This document shows, piece by piece, positions 1 through 7,465 of a stretch of 64,000 bases of DNA. This DNA comes from JAYQKL01 sp038142705 (GTDB lineage Bacteria > Pseudomonadota > Alphaproteobacteria > RS24), in contig OZ244224.1 in NCBI GenBank assembly GCA_965217015.1, positions 1,860,001-1,924,000 on the forward strand, in the 5' to 3' direction. The notes beneath the pieces are model-generated. The model was not told the origin of the DNA. It worked only from the letters and a program-made list of their open reading frames with translations, and did not search any database. Each line of letters begins with the position of its first letter. Position 1 is the first letter of the stretch. Both the position numbers and the translations under genes were made by a program.

Positions 1-2
1 AA

Positions 3-752
3 GGCTTTAAGTCTGGTGGTTTCAATGGTGAAGCAGGTTCAATTGCTGAAACAACACGCCCTTATCAGGCAGAAGAAGTAGCGTCGATTGAATTGGGCGC
101 GAAAATGCAATTGCTTGATAATCGCCTTCAGTTGAACACAGCGATTTTCTCTAACGAGCATGAAGATATGCAGCTTTCTATCTTTACCGCGCAGGGTGCG
201 GCACAGTCAGATGTGCGGAATGCGGGTAAAGCGCAAATTCAAGGTTTTGAATTGGAAGCCGCTTATGCCATGTCCGAGCGTGTGACAGGTCGTTTGAACT
301 ATGGGTATCTGGACACAGAATATGACGAATTCATCGAATTCGGTCAGCAGGTTGCCGATAACCGTGCCTTCCCGCACGCGCCACGCCACACTTTGTCAGC
401 TGGCATTGATGCCACTTTGATGGATAATGAAAATGGCACGCTTGATTTGGGTCTTGATGCAAATCATGTGGGTGAATATTTCACCTATCCATATGCGCTG
501 CGTCCAACAGGCACAGAAAACAATGCTTACAACACATTGGTTGCGTCACGCACATTGCTTGATGCGCAATTGACTTGGTCAAATCTTCCGATTGCTGGCC
601 AAAATGTGAGCGTCACTTTCTGGGGTAAAAATATTGGTGATAAAGAATATATTGCCAACTATATCGACTTTGGCGCCGCCTTTGGTGGCCTGACACCTGG
701 TTACTTTGGTGAGCCACGCACTTATGGCATGACCATTCGCGCCAAGTGGTAA
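3..752 (+). CDS. TonB-dependent outer membrane receptor, C-terminal part (5' end outside window)
   Basis: Open from the left edge (frame starting at base 3), so the gene is truncated by the window. The visible 249 residues read as the last beta-strands of a TonB-dependent receptor: alternating aromatic and polar strands, the pattern YQAEEVASIELGAKM followed by LLDNRLQLNTAIF typical of late barrel strands, a WGKNIGDKEY segment, and a C-terminal Trp (TIRAKW) as expected for an outer membrane barrel recognised by BAM. Such receptors import siderophores, heme, vitamin B12 or glycans using TonB/ExbBD energy. The plug domain is not visible, so the substrate cannot be told. A strong terminator follows 33 bases after the stop. 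Confidence 0.88.
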   Translation, partial: GFKSGGFNGEAGSIAETTRPYQAEEVASIELGAKMQLLDNRLQLNTAIFSNEHEDMQLSIFTAQGAAQSDVRNAGKAQIQGFELEAAYAMSERVTGRLNYGYLDTEYDEFIEFGQQVADNRAFPHAPRHTLSAGIDATLMDNENGTLDLGLDANHVGEYFTYPYALRPTGTENNAYNTLVASRTLLDAQLTWSNLPIAGQNVSVTFWGKNIGDKEYIANYIDFGAAFGGLTPGYFGEPRTYGMTIRAKW

Positions 753-785
753 AACCCAAAACAGCCGAGCTGTTGATACAAAAAG

Positions 786-818
786 CCACCGCTGAGTTCT
801 CTCGGCGGTGGTTTTTTT
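786..818 (+). terminator. Rho-independent terminator of the TonB receptor gene
   Basis: An 11-bp stem (CCACCGCTGAG with CTCGGCGGTGG, one G-T pair), a TTCT loop and a run of seven T. It sits directly after the receptor gene on the plus strand and is a textbook intrinsic terminator. Confidence 0.93.
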
Positions 819-883
819 ATGTCTTATTTTTTATGTCTTAGTTTTTATGTCTTAGTTTTTATGTCTTAGTTTTTATGTCTTAG
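819..883. repeat. 14-bp tandem repeat, five copies of ATGTCTTA
   Basis: ATGTCTTA occurs at 819, 833, 847, 861 and 875, an exact 14-bp period, with T5-T6 spacers. The last three full units (ATGTCTTAG plus TTTTT) are identical. The array begins where the terminator T-run ends and lies between two convergent genes. Each unit adds another T-rich tract, so slippage could expand it. No coding potential is evident. Confidence 0.95.
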
Positions 884-898
884 ATAAAGAGTAAAAAT

Positions 899-1348
899 CT
901 ATGGTTGCAAGGCGGCGAGTGCATCGGCCTGAATATGTTGCGACACATCACCAACCAAATCCATCATGGCATAATGACGCTGGGCGAACCGCCAATGGCC
1001 TTCAGCCGTTTGAGTAAAGCGGTCCACATAGCGTCCAGAGACAATTATTTGTAATGGTAAAGTATCGGTTGCCTGCAACACCATATAGCAAGAGCGGCAC
1101 ATGGCTTGATTACCATCTATATCAATTTCTGGATTGGTAACAATATGGCGGGTTTTGGGGCTGCCATCATGCAAAATGACAAGGCCGTTCCAGACCTCGC
1201 GCATCTCATCTGGCGAGAGCCGTCGCCCTTCAGAGAGCAAGAAATCCCCATGCTTGAACATTTCTAAAACCGCTTCAAAATCGCCCATATCAAATAATTC
1301 GGCGCAGCGATAAATGAGATTGCATATTTGAGTGGCATCATCGCTCAT
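899..1348 (-). CDS. SnoaL-like / NTF2-fold protein
   Basis: A 149-residue protein resembling the SnoaL_4 group of the NTF2-like superfamily. It has an N-terminal helix pair (ICNLIYRCAELFDMGDFEAVLEMF), a central strand-rich part with TRHIVTNPEIDIDGNQA, and a final strand with WRFAQRHYAMM. Members are small alpha+beta cone-fold enzymes or binding proteins, often polyketide cyclases, isomerases or ring-hydroxylating dioxygenase small subunits, so no specific reaction can be given. The start ATG has AAGGGGA just upstream. It stands alone: convergent with the TonB receptor and divergent from the PAP2 gene. Confidence 0.72.
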   Translation of the reverse strand: MSDDATQICNLIYRCAELFDMGDFEAVLEMFKHGDFLLSEGRRLSPDEMREVWNGLVILHDGSPKTRHIVTNPEIDIDGNQAMCRSCYMVLQATDTLPLQIIVSGRYVDRFTQTAEGHWRFAQRHYAMMDLVGDVSQHIQADALAALQP

Positions 1349-1467
1349 CTTGTTCCCCTTAAGATATTTCTATGGTTGATTTTTTCTTATTTAAGCGCAC
1401 AATTGGAAAAAATAACAGAAGATAAAAATCCAAAAGGATAAATTGGAACATAAATTAAAGCGAGGGT

Positions 1468-2391
1468 ATGATGAATTTTGTAAATGATATGGCGTGGGTC
1501 TTGCCCCTGCGCAGCGAAGAATTATCACTGTTTTTTAAGGCTGTTACAGCGCTGGGATATTTTCAATTCCTGTTTGTGTTCATGGCTTTTGGCTTTTATT
1601 TCTGGCGCTCTTCAGTGTTTTACAAGCTCGCTCTCATGTTGTTTTTCACCGGTGGCATAAACATGTTTTTGAAAGATGTGATGCAGGACCCGCGCCCTGA
1701 TGCCATTTTCAGTCTTGATGAGCAAACCGGCGAGTCTTATGGCTGGCCCTCAGGTCATGCGCAAATGGCCATTGTTTTATGGGGGTGGCTGGCTTTGCAT
1801 GTGACAGTGAACTGGCAAAAAATACTGCTTTGGACTGTCGCGGCTCTGATTTGTTTCAGTCGTCTTTATTTGGGCGTGCATGATATTGGCGATATATCGG
1901 GCGGTGTTGTTTTAGGCGGGCTGACCCTGTGGCTTTGGTATCAGCTCTCTTCATCTGATAAGCTTGAAAACGCCTTTCAGGAATTAGGAGCTGTGCGGAT
2001 TGGTTTAGGTCTGTTTGTGGTTCAGCTTATATTCGTCACGCTACACCCGATTGATGGCTTGGTTTTTGTCGCTGCTTATATGTGGGGCATTATGATGGGC
2101 TGGTATGTTGGCTGGCATTTGGCGGGCGCGTCTGGTGTCACGCTTAATGGCGGGCTGCCTCAACGCTTGGTCGTGGCAGCTTTGTGTGGCGGCATTGGCT
2201 TTATTGGCCTTATCATTTCAGCCAGATCTTTGCGCTTTGCGGCCGAGCAGGGCGAGGCACTTCATTTTGGCTTATCGCAAATGCTTGTGCCTAACCTTGC
2301 AGGGCTTGGATATGGAATATTTATCGCTGGCTTGTTGCCGCTGATATTGCGTTTTGCCCGTTTGGCTAAACCCAATGAGGCTTCTGCCTAG
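1468..2391 (+). CDS. PAP2-family membrane phosphatase
   Basis: A 307-residue polytopic protein with the three PAP2 phosphatase motifs in order: K69 to RP76-77 (KDVMQDPRP), PSGH at 94-97, and SR131 with H138 and D142 (SRLYLGVHDIGD). The two His and the Asp form the phosphohistidine catalytic site. Several hydrophobic segments continue to the C terminus. Family members dephosphorylate lipid phosphates such as phosphatidic acid, PGP or undecaprenyl pyrophosphate at the inner membrane; the substrate here is unknown. Two ATGs are adjacent (1468 and 1471) behind a GAGG ribosome site. The stop codon lies inside a 19-bp tandem duplication. Confidence 0.85.
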   Translation: MMNFVNDMAWVLPLRSEELSLFFKAVTALGYFQFLFVFMAFGFYFWRSSVFYKLALMLFFTGGINMFLKDVMQDPRPDAIFSLDEQTGESYGWPSGHAQMAIVLWGWLALHVTVNWQKILLWTVAALICFSRLYLGVHDIGDISGGVVLGGLTLWLWYQLSSSDKLENAFQELGAVRIGLGLFVVQLIFVTLHPIDGLVFVAAYMWGIMMGWYVGWHLAGASGVTLNGGLPQRLVVAALCGGIGFIGLIISARSLRFAAEQGEALHFGLSQMLVPNLAGLGYGIFIAGLLPLILRFARLAKPNEASA

Positions 2392-2409
2392 AAATGAGGC
2401 TTCCGCCTA
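2374..2409. repeat. Two-copy 19-bp-period repeat at the PAP2 stop codon
   Basis: AATGAGGCTTCTGCCTA (2374-2390) is repeated at 2393-2409 with one substitution (T to C). Each copy can fold as AGGC-loop-GCCT. The duplication covers the 3' end of the PAP2 gene and reaches the last codons of the convergent barrel gene. Confidence 0.85.
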
Positions 2410-2964
2410 AAAGCGATATTTCGGGCCAATCGTGTAAACATCGGCGTTCACTTCGCCGCGCACGGGTTTGAAGCTGGCTCTGATATCCCAATGTTCATTT
2501 ATTCGGATATCTAACCCAACCCCAAGATAGGGCTCAAGGCTGCTATCATCATAAGGGGTTGGGATATCCCTATCGACATAAATAACCCCAATCATCGCAA
2601 AGGGTGTGAAGGTTTTTGATACATGGGATTTGAACATGGCGGCGGTCTCTAATGTTTTGGCTTTAACACCATCTACATCGCGCCCGCCCAAACTCACTGT
2701 GTCATAGTCATAGTCACCAATACTGGCTTCTACATCAATATGCTCATTGAGCTGGTAGCCATAGGTCGCAATCAGGCCATCGCCTGTAGCGTCCCGACTG
2801 CCCGGAATTTTGCGTTCAAACTCTGAATAGCTGAACATGACATAATTCTTAAACTGGCTCGCATGATTGCTGTCATGCGTGCCACCGGCCTGCGCAGATG
2901 TGGACAATAAAACCAGCCCAGAAACAGCTAAAAATAATGTTAAATATACAGCGCGTAAGGTCAT
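2407..2964 (-). CDS. Small outer-membrane beta-barrel protein
   Basis: A 185-residue protein with a clear signal peptide (hydrophobic LTLFLAVSGLVLL, cleavage after AQA near residue 26). The mature part has alternating strands and ends in KYRF, a C-terminal aromatic typical of BAM substrates. It resembles the eight-stranded OmpW/OmpA-like opacity-protein fold (for example YGYQLNEHIDVEASIGDYDYD and YLGVGLDIRINEHWDIRASF). A role in adhesion, stress or small-molecule passage is possible, but none can be assigned. A GGAGAGG ribosome site precedes the ATG. Confidence 0.72.
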   Translation of the reverse strand: MTLRAVYLTLFLAVSGLVLLSTSAQAGGTHDSNHASQFKNYVMFSYSEFERKIPGSRDATGDGLIATYGYQLNEHIDVEASIGDYDYDTVSLGGRDVDGVKAKTLETAAMFKSHVSKTFTPFAMIGVIYVDRDIPTPYDDSSLEPYLGVGLDIRINEHWDIRASFKPVRGEVNADVYTIGPKYRF

Positions 2965-3033
2965 GAGCCTCTCCTTTTTTATTATTAGACGCTTAAATGC
3001 AATCTAACGTGAGTTGGGAGAGGCTTTCAAGCC

Positions 3034-4962
3034 CTAAGATTTTTTATAAATCTCCGCGCCGCCGACAACAAATTCGGTTGATTTTTCAGCCATGCCAGCC
3101 TGCAAAGCGTCTTCAGGTTGCATATTCAGCTTGGCGGCATAATCGCGCACATCTTGGGTGATTTTCATGGAACAGAAATGCGGCCCACACATAGAGCAGA
3201 AATGCGCGACTTTCATCGACTGTTTGGGCAATGTCTCATCATGAAAAGCACGGGCAGTGTCGGGGTCAAGTGACAGATTAAACTGGTCTTCCCAACGAAA
3301 CTCAAAGCGTGCTTTGGAAAGCGCGTTATCCCGAATTTGCGCGCCCGGTTGCCCTTTGGCCAAATCCGCGGCATGCGCGGCCAGCTTATAGGTGATAATA
3401 CCGTCCTTCACATCTTGCTTATTGGGCAAGCCCAAATGCTCTTTTGGGGTGACATAGCAAAGCATGGCCGTGCCATACCAGCCAATCTGTGCCGCCCCAA
3501 TTGCCGAGGTGATATGGTCATATCCAGGCGCAATATCGGTGGTCAATGGGCCAAGCGTATAAAATGGCGCCTCGTCGCACCAGTCTAATTGCTTGTCCAT
3601 ATTCTCTTTAATCATTTGCATCGGAACATGACCCGGCCCCTCAATCATGACCTGCACATCATGTTGCCAAGCAATTTGGGTCAGCTCGCCAAGCGTTTTT
3701 AATTCACCAAGCTGGGCGTCATCATTTGCGTCCCAAACCGAGCCGGGCCGCAGGCCATCGCCAAGTGAAAACGCCACATCATATTGCTTCATGATTTCGC
3801 AAATATCTTCGAAATGCGTGTAAAGGAAGTTTTCTTTATGATGCGCCAAGCACCATTTGGCCATAATCGAGCCCCCACGAGACACGATACCCGTCATGCG
3901 ATTGGCCGTCATGGGGACATAGCGCAACAAAACGCCCGCGTGAATGGTGAAATAATCAACTCCTTGCTCGGCTTGTTCAATCAGCGTGTCTTTGAAAATT
4001 TCCCATGTTAAATCCTCCGCCTTGCCGTTTACTTTTTCTAAAGCCTGATATATCGGCACTGTGCCAATCGGAACAGGTGCGTTGCGGATAATCCATTCGC
4101 GGGTTTCATGAATATGCTTACCAGTTGATAAATCCATAATGGTATCCGCGCCCCAGCGAATTCCCCATGTCATTTTATCGACTTCCTCGCCAATTGATGA
4201 TGTCACCGCTGAATTGCCGATATTGCCGTTAATTTTTACCAAAAAGTTGCGCCCAATAATCATGGGTTCACTTTCAGGGTGATTGATATTATTTGGAATT
4301 ATGGCACGCCCAGATGCGACTTCATCGCGCACAAATTCAGGTGTGATTGTCTCTGGAATATGAGCGCCAAATCGCTCACCTGGATGTTGGGTGGTCATCA
4401 TCTTAGCCATACGCGCCCCGCGCTCGCCAGTCTTTTCGAGGCTTTCAAGATAAGCCGCGCGATTTTGGTTTTCACGAATGGCAATATATTCCATTTCCGG
4501 CGTGATGATGCCTTGTCGCGCATAATGCATTTGCGTCACATTTTTACCGGGCTTGGCACAGCGCGGCGTACGCTGCAGGTCAAAGCGTAAAGAGGCAAGT
4601 TTTTCGTCAGCCAGACGCTCTTTGCCATAATCGCTGGTTGGGCCCTCAAGCATTTGCGTGTCATCGCGCTCATCAATCCATTTTTGGCGCAGCGCTGGTA
4701 AGCCTTTGCGAATATCAATTTGCGCATGTGGATCGGTATAAGGCCCTGATGTGTCATAAACATAAATCGGCGGGTTTTCTTCGTCTTGACCACCATTATT
4801 GACCATATCTGTCGGCGTGCTGTCTTGGGAGATTTTACGCATTGGGACGCGAATATCATCGCGTGAGCCTTGCACATAAATTTTCTCGCTATTGGGGAGC
4901 GGGTTGATGGCGGCTGAATCTACATGGGCTTTTTGTGATGAAAAATCTTTAGCGTGCGACAT
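3034..4962 (-). CDS. thiC: Phosphomethylpyrimidine synthase ThiC
   Basis: Radical SAM enzyme that converts aminoimidazole ribotide to HMP-phosphate, the pyrimidine half of thiamine. The 642-residue protein carries the C-terminal iron-sulfur motif CSMCGPHFCSM (CX2CX4C) and the conserved core with YFTIHAGVLLRY, SRGGSI and EGPGHVP. The ATG at 4962 (MSHAKDF) is preferred over an in-frame ATG at 4980 because AGAGGA lies six bases before it. It is preceded by a TPP riboswitch, so expression should fall when thiamine pyrophosphate is plentiful. No other thi genes are nearby. Confidence 0.97.
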   Translation of the reverse strand: MSHAKDFSSQKAHVDSAAINPLPNSEKIYVQGSRDDIRVPMRKISQDSTPTDMVNNGGQDEENPPIYVYDTSGPYTDPHAQIDIRKGLPALRQKWIDERDDTQMLEGPTSDYGKERLADEKLASLRFDLQRTPRCAKPGKNVTQMHYARQGIITPEMEYIAIRENQNRAAYLESLEKTGERGARMAKMMTTQHPGERFGAHIPETITPEFVRDEVASGRAIIPNNINHPESEPMIIGRNFLVKINGNIGNSAVTSSIGEEVDKMTWGIRWGADTIMDLSTGKHIHETREWIIRNAPVPIGTVPIYQALEKVNGKAEDLTWEIFKDTLIEQAEQGVDYFTIHAGVLLRYVPMTANRMTGIVSRGGSIMAKWCLAHHKENFLYTHFEDICEIMKQYDVAFSLGDGLRPGSVWDANDDAQLGELKTLGELTQIAWQHDVQVMIEGPGHVPMQMIKENMDKQLDWCDEAPFYTLGPLTTDIAPGYDHITSAIGAAQIGWYGTAMLCYVTPKEHLGLPNKQDVKDGIITYKLAAHAADLAKGQPGAQIRDNALSKARFEFRWEDQFNLSLDPDTARAFHDETLPKQSMKVAHFCSMCGPHFCSMKITQDVRDYAAKLNMQPEDALQAGMAEKSTEFVVGGAEIYKKS

Positions 4963-5041
4963 GCTTTCCTCTTTTAACAATATGAAATATACGGAATGCT
5001 TAGCGGAATGCTTATCAGAGAGGTTTGTCGCAAGACAAAAG

Positions 5042-5120
5042 ACGCTCCCTGCGGCGGCATGACCCGTAAACAGGTTCGAAGGGTGTCATCTCACCGATAA
5101 ACTGCACCGGACCCCTGCGT
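5042..5120 (-). promoter_or_regulatory. TPP riboswitch (THI element) upstream of thiC
   Basis: Read on the minus strand, the region holds the conserved THI-box parts in order: CAGGGGTCC, GGTGAGATGACACCC, TTCGAACCTG, then GGGTCATGCCGCCGCAGGGA. An outer P1 pairing ACGC/GCGT closes the element at 5120 and 5042. It ends about 80 bases before the thiC ATG. Binding of thiamine pyrophosphate to such leaders reduces translation or elongation. I see no strong terminator hairpin in the remaining leader, so translational control is the likelier mode (inference). Confidence 0.93.
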
Positions 5121-5218
5121 ATGACTAATCTAGTTTATCCGTGCGGGCAGGGCAAGAAGACTCTTTCTTGTTGCAGGAGATTGTGAGCTTTGCCATTGTG
5201 CATAAAAGGAGATTTTTG

Positions 5219-6604
5219 GTGCTGGAAGAATTGTTTTTTGTGGATAAGGGGCGTGTGGCCTGCCCGATATATCTGGTGACCCGCGAGGGGCTGGCGCAAT
5301 GGTGCGAGCAATATGCTGGGCGTCAGGCGCAATGGGTGCAACAAAATGGATTTGTCGCTGAGCGTGGCTCTGTCTTAATGGTGCCGGATAAAAGCGGCCA
5401 TGTAGAGGCTGTTCTGGTCGGGCAAGGCAAGTCTGTTGATTATTGGAGCTTGGGCAATCTGGTTGAGAAATTGCCTGAAGGGATTTATCGTTTGGCCAAT
5501 CCGCCAGAAACAAAAGCTTTCCAAATTGCGGCTTTGGCTTGGGGGTTGGGTCGTTATCGTTTTGACAAATATAAAAAATCGTCAACAGAGCGGAGCTATC
5601 CAGCTTTGGTTGTACCAAAAGAGTTCCCGCTTGCGCGCCTTTGCGCTCAAATTGAAGGGGTTTTTTTAGCGCGAGATTTAATCAACACCCCTGCCAATGA
5701 TATGGGGCCAGAGGCCTTAGAGGCGGCGGGGCGTGATTTGGCTGATAAATTTAAGGCTGAGTTTAAGTGCGTTATCGGCGATGATTTGCTGGCGCAGGAT
5801 TATCCTTTGATACATGCGGTAGGCCGCGCTGCGCCGCAAGCCCCGCGGTTTTTTGAAATCAATTGGGGCGATGCTGCCCACCCTTGTTTGACGCTTGTGG
5901 GTAAAGGTGTCTGTTTCGATTCGGGCGGGCTGAACCTGAAGCCTGGCAATTCTATGGAGTTGATGAAAAAAGATATGGGCGGGGCGGCCTGCGTGTTGGG
6001 GCTAGCGCATATTTTAATGACTCTCAAATTGCCCATACGACTGCGTGTGTTGGTCGGCGCGGTTGAGAACGCGATTGGAGAAAACGCATTTCGGCCTGGT
6101 GATATTTTGCCGAGCCGTAAAAAATTGCATGTCGAGATTGGCAATACAGATGCTGAGGGGCGGCTTGTGCTGGCAGATTTGCTTGCAGCGGCACAAGAAC
6201 AACCAGTTGATTTATTGATTGATATGGCAACGCTGACAGGTGCGGCCCGTGTGGCCTTGGGCCCTGAAATCGCGCCATTTTATACACCGCAAGATGACCT
6301 CGCCCATGAACTGGGGGCGGTGTCTATGGAAATTGATGACCCAATGTGGCGCATGCCGCTATGGGCGGGCTATGATGGCTGGCTCAGCAGCAAAACTGCG
6401 GATTTGAATAATATCTCATCAGGGCCTTTTGCCGGCTCTATCACTGCCGCTTTGTTTTTGAATCGGTTTGTGGAGACCCAAAACTGGATACATTGCGATG
6501 TGTATGGGTGGCACGCCAAGCCGCGCCCAGCCCGTCCTGTAGGGGGTGAAGGCACCGCCATTCGTGCTTTATTTCATCTTATTGAGGCGCGCTATGGCGA
6601 CTGA
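5219..6604 (+). CDS. M17-family leucyl aminopeptidase
   Basis: Cytosolic dimetal aminopeptidase. With the start chosen here it has 461 residues; the M17 signature NTDAEGRL is at about 309-316, and the metal and catalytic residues lie in GKGVCFDSGGLNLKP (Lys about 229, Asp about 234) and MKKDMGGAA. The frame is open from a GTG at 5141, but AAAAGGAG at 5204-5211 sits at ideal distance from the GTG at 5219 (TTG at 5216 also possible). The N-terminal domain is short, as in the PepB-like branch. Its 3' end overlaps the next gene by 11 bases, which suggests co-translation. Confidence 0.92.
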   Translation: MLEELFFVDKGRVACPIYLVTREGLAQWCEQYAGRQAQWVQQNGFVAERGSVLMVPDKSGHVEAVLVGQGKSVDYWSLGNLVEKLPEGIYRLANPPETKAFQIAALAWGLGRYRFDKYKKSSTERSYPALVVPKEFPLARLCAQIEGVFLARDLINTPANDMGPEALEAAGRDLADKFKAEFKCVIGDDLLAQDYPLIHAVGRAAPQAPRFFEINWGDAAHPCLTLVGKGVCFDSGGLNLKPGNSMELMKKDMGGAACVLGLAHILMTLKLPIRLRVLVGAVENAIGENAFRPGDILPSRKKLHVEIGNTDAEGRLVLADLLAAAQEQPVDLLIDMATLTGAARVALGPEIAPFYTPQDDLAHELGAVSMEIDDPMWRMPLWAGYDGWLSSKTADLNNISSGPFAGSITAALFLNRFVETQNWIHCDVYGWHAKPRPARPVGGEGTAIRALFHLIEARYGD

Positions 6605-7463
6605 GCGTAAAATTTCTGCCACGCCTAAGCCAGACCCACGCCTGAACCCGTGGCGTGATGATTTAGCGGCGGCTTATTTGCGCGGCGAGGTGGAGGCGCC
6701 TAAATTTGTTGAAGGCAAAGATATGATGGTGAGCAGCCCGGTCATTGCTTTGCGTCGCAGTCCGGCCAATGGGGCGCTGATGGATACGCAATTGCTGCAT
6801 GGCGAGATTTTTCGTGTCTATGAAAAGAAAAAAGGCTGGGCATGGGGGCAGTCGCAAATTGATGATTATGTCGGCTATGTTCTGCTCTCTGAGCTTTCTG
6901 AACCCATAGAAACCGATATGGTGGTCAGTCGTTTGCGCAGTTTTGTCTATGAAACTGATGATATTAAATCGCGCCCTCTCATGGCCTTGTCAATGGGCGC
7001 ACGGGTGAAAATGATGAGCAAAAAGGGCCGCTTCATTCATATTGATGGTGATGGTTGGATGATTGCTGATGATTTGGATTATCAATCTGTTGCCGCGCCC
7101 GATTTTGTTGCCATTGCTGAACTGTTTCTCAATGTGCCGTATTTGTGGGGTGGGCGCGAGAGCCTGGGACTTGATTGCTCGGCCTTAATACAAATTGCCT
7201 TACAGCGCGCCGGCGTGAGTTGTCCGCGAGATACGGATATGCAAGAGCGGGTTTTGGGGGCTGCTATTGATTGGCCTAACCAACCTTTGAAACGCGGTGA
7301 TTTGGTGTTTTGGAAAGGCCATATTGGCGTCATGCAAGATGGCCAAAACTTACTGCATGCCAATGCCACCCATATGCGGGTCGTGTCGGAAGATTTTGCG
7401 ACAGCCTGCGCACGCATTGCCGAAACCGATGGGCCCGTTACTTCTGTGCGGCGCCTTGCTTAA
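6594..7463 (+). CDS. NlpC/P60 family peptidoglycan endopeptidase with SH3-type N-terminal region
   Basis: A 289-residue protein. Residues about 45-165 look like two SH3-like cell-wall-binding modules (each with a GWAWGQ- or GWMIADD-type strand), followed by an NlpC/P60 domain from about 170. The catalytic Cys is C195 in GLDCSALIQ, the His is H243 in WKGHIGVM, and H255 in LLHAN is the likely third residue. Such enzymes cut D-gamma-glutamyl-diaminopimelate bonds in peptides. The ATG at 6594 lies inside the aminopeptidase gene. There is no evident signal peptide, so it may act on imported or recycled muropeptides; the aminopeptidase neighbour fits that idea (inference). Confidence 0.88.
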   Translation: MATERKISATPKPDPRLNPWRDDLAAAYLRGEVEAPKFVEGKDMMVSSPVIALRRSPANGALMDTQLLHGEIFRVYEKKKGWAWGQSQIDDYVGYVLLSELSEPIETDMVVSRLRSFVYETDDIKSRPLMALSMGARVKMMSKKGRFIHIDGDGWMIADDLDYQSVAAPDFVAIAELFLNVPYLWGGRESLGLDCSALIQIALQRAGVSCPRDTDMQERVLGAAIDWPNQPLKRGDLVFWKGHIGVMQDGQNLLHANATHMRVVSEDFATACARIAETDGPVTSVRRLA

Positions 7464-7465
7464 TG

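Noticed and set aside
5130..5618. 162-codon minus-strand frame opposite the aminopeptidase gene
   Set aside because: Low-complexity Pro/Gln-rich translation, antisense to a well-supported M17 gene; no start signal.
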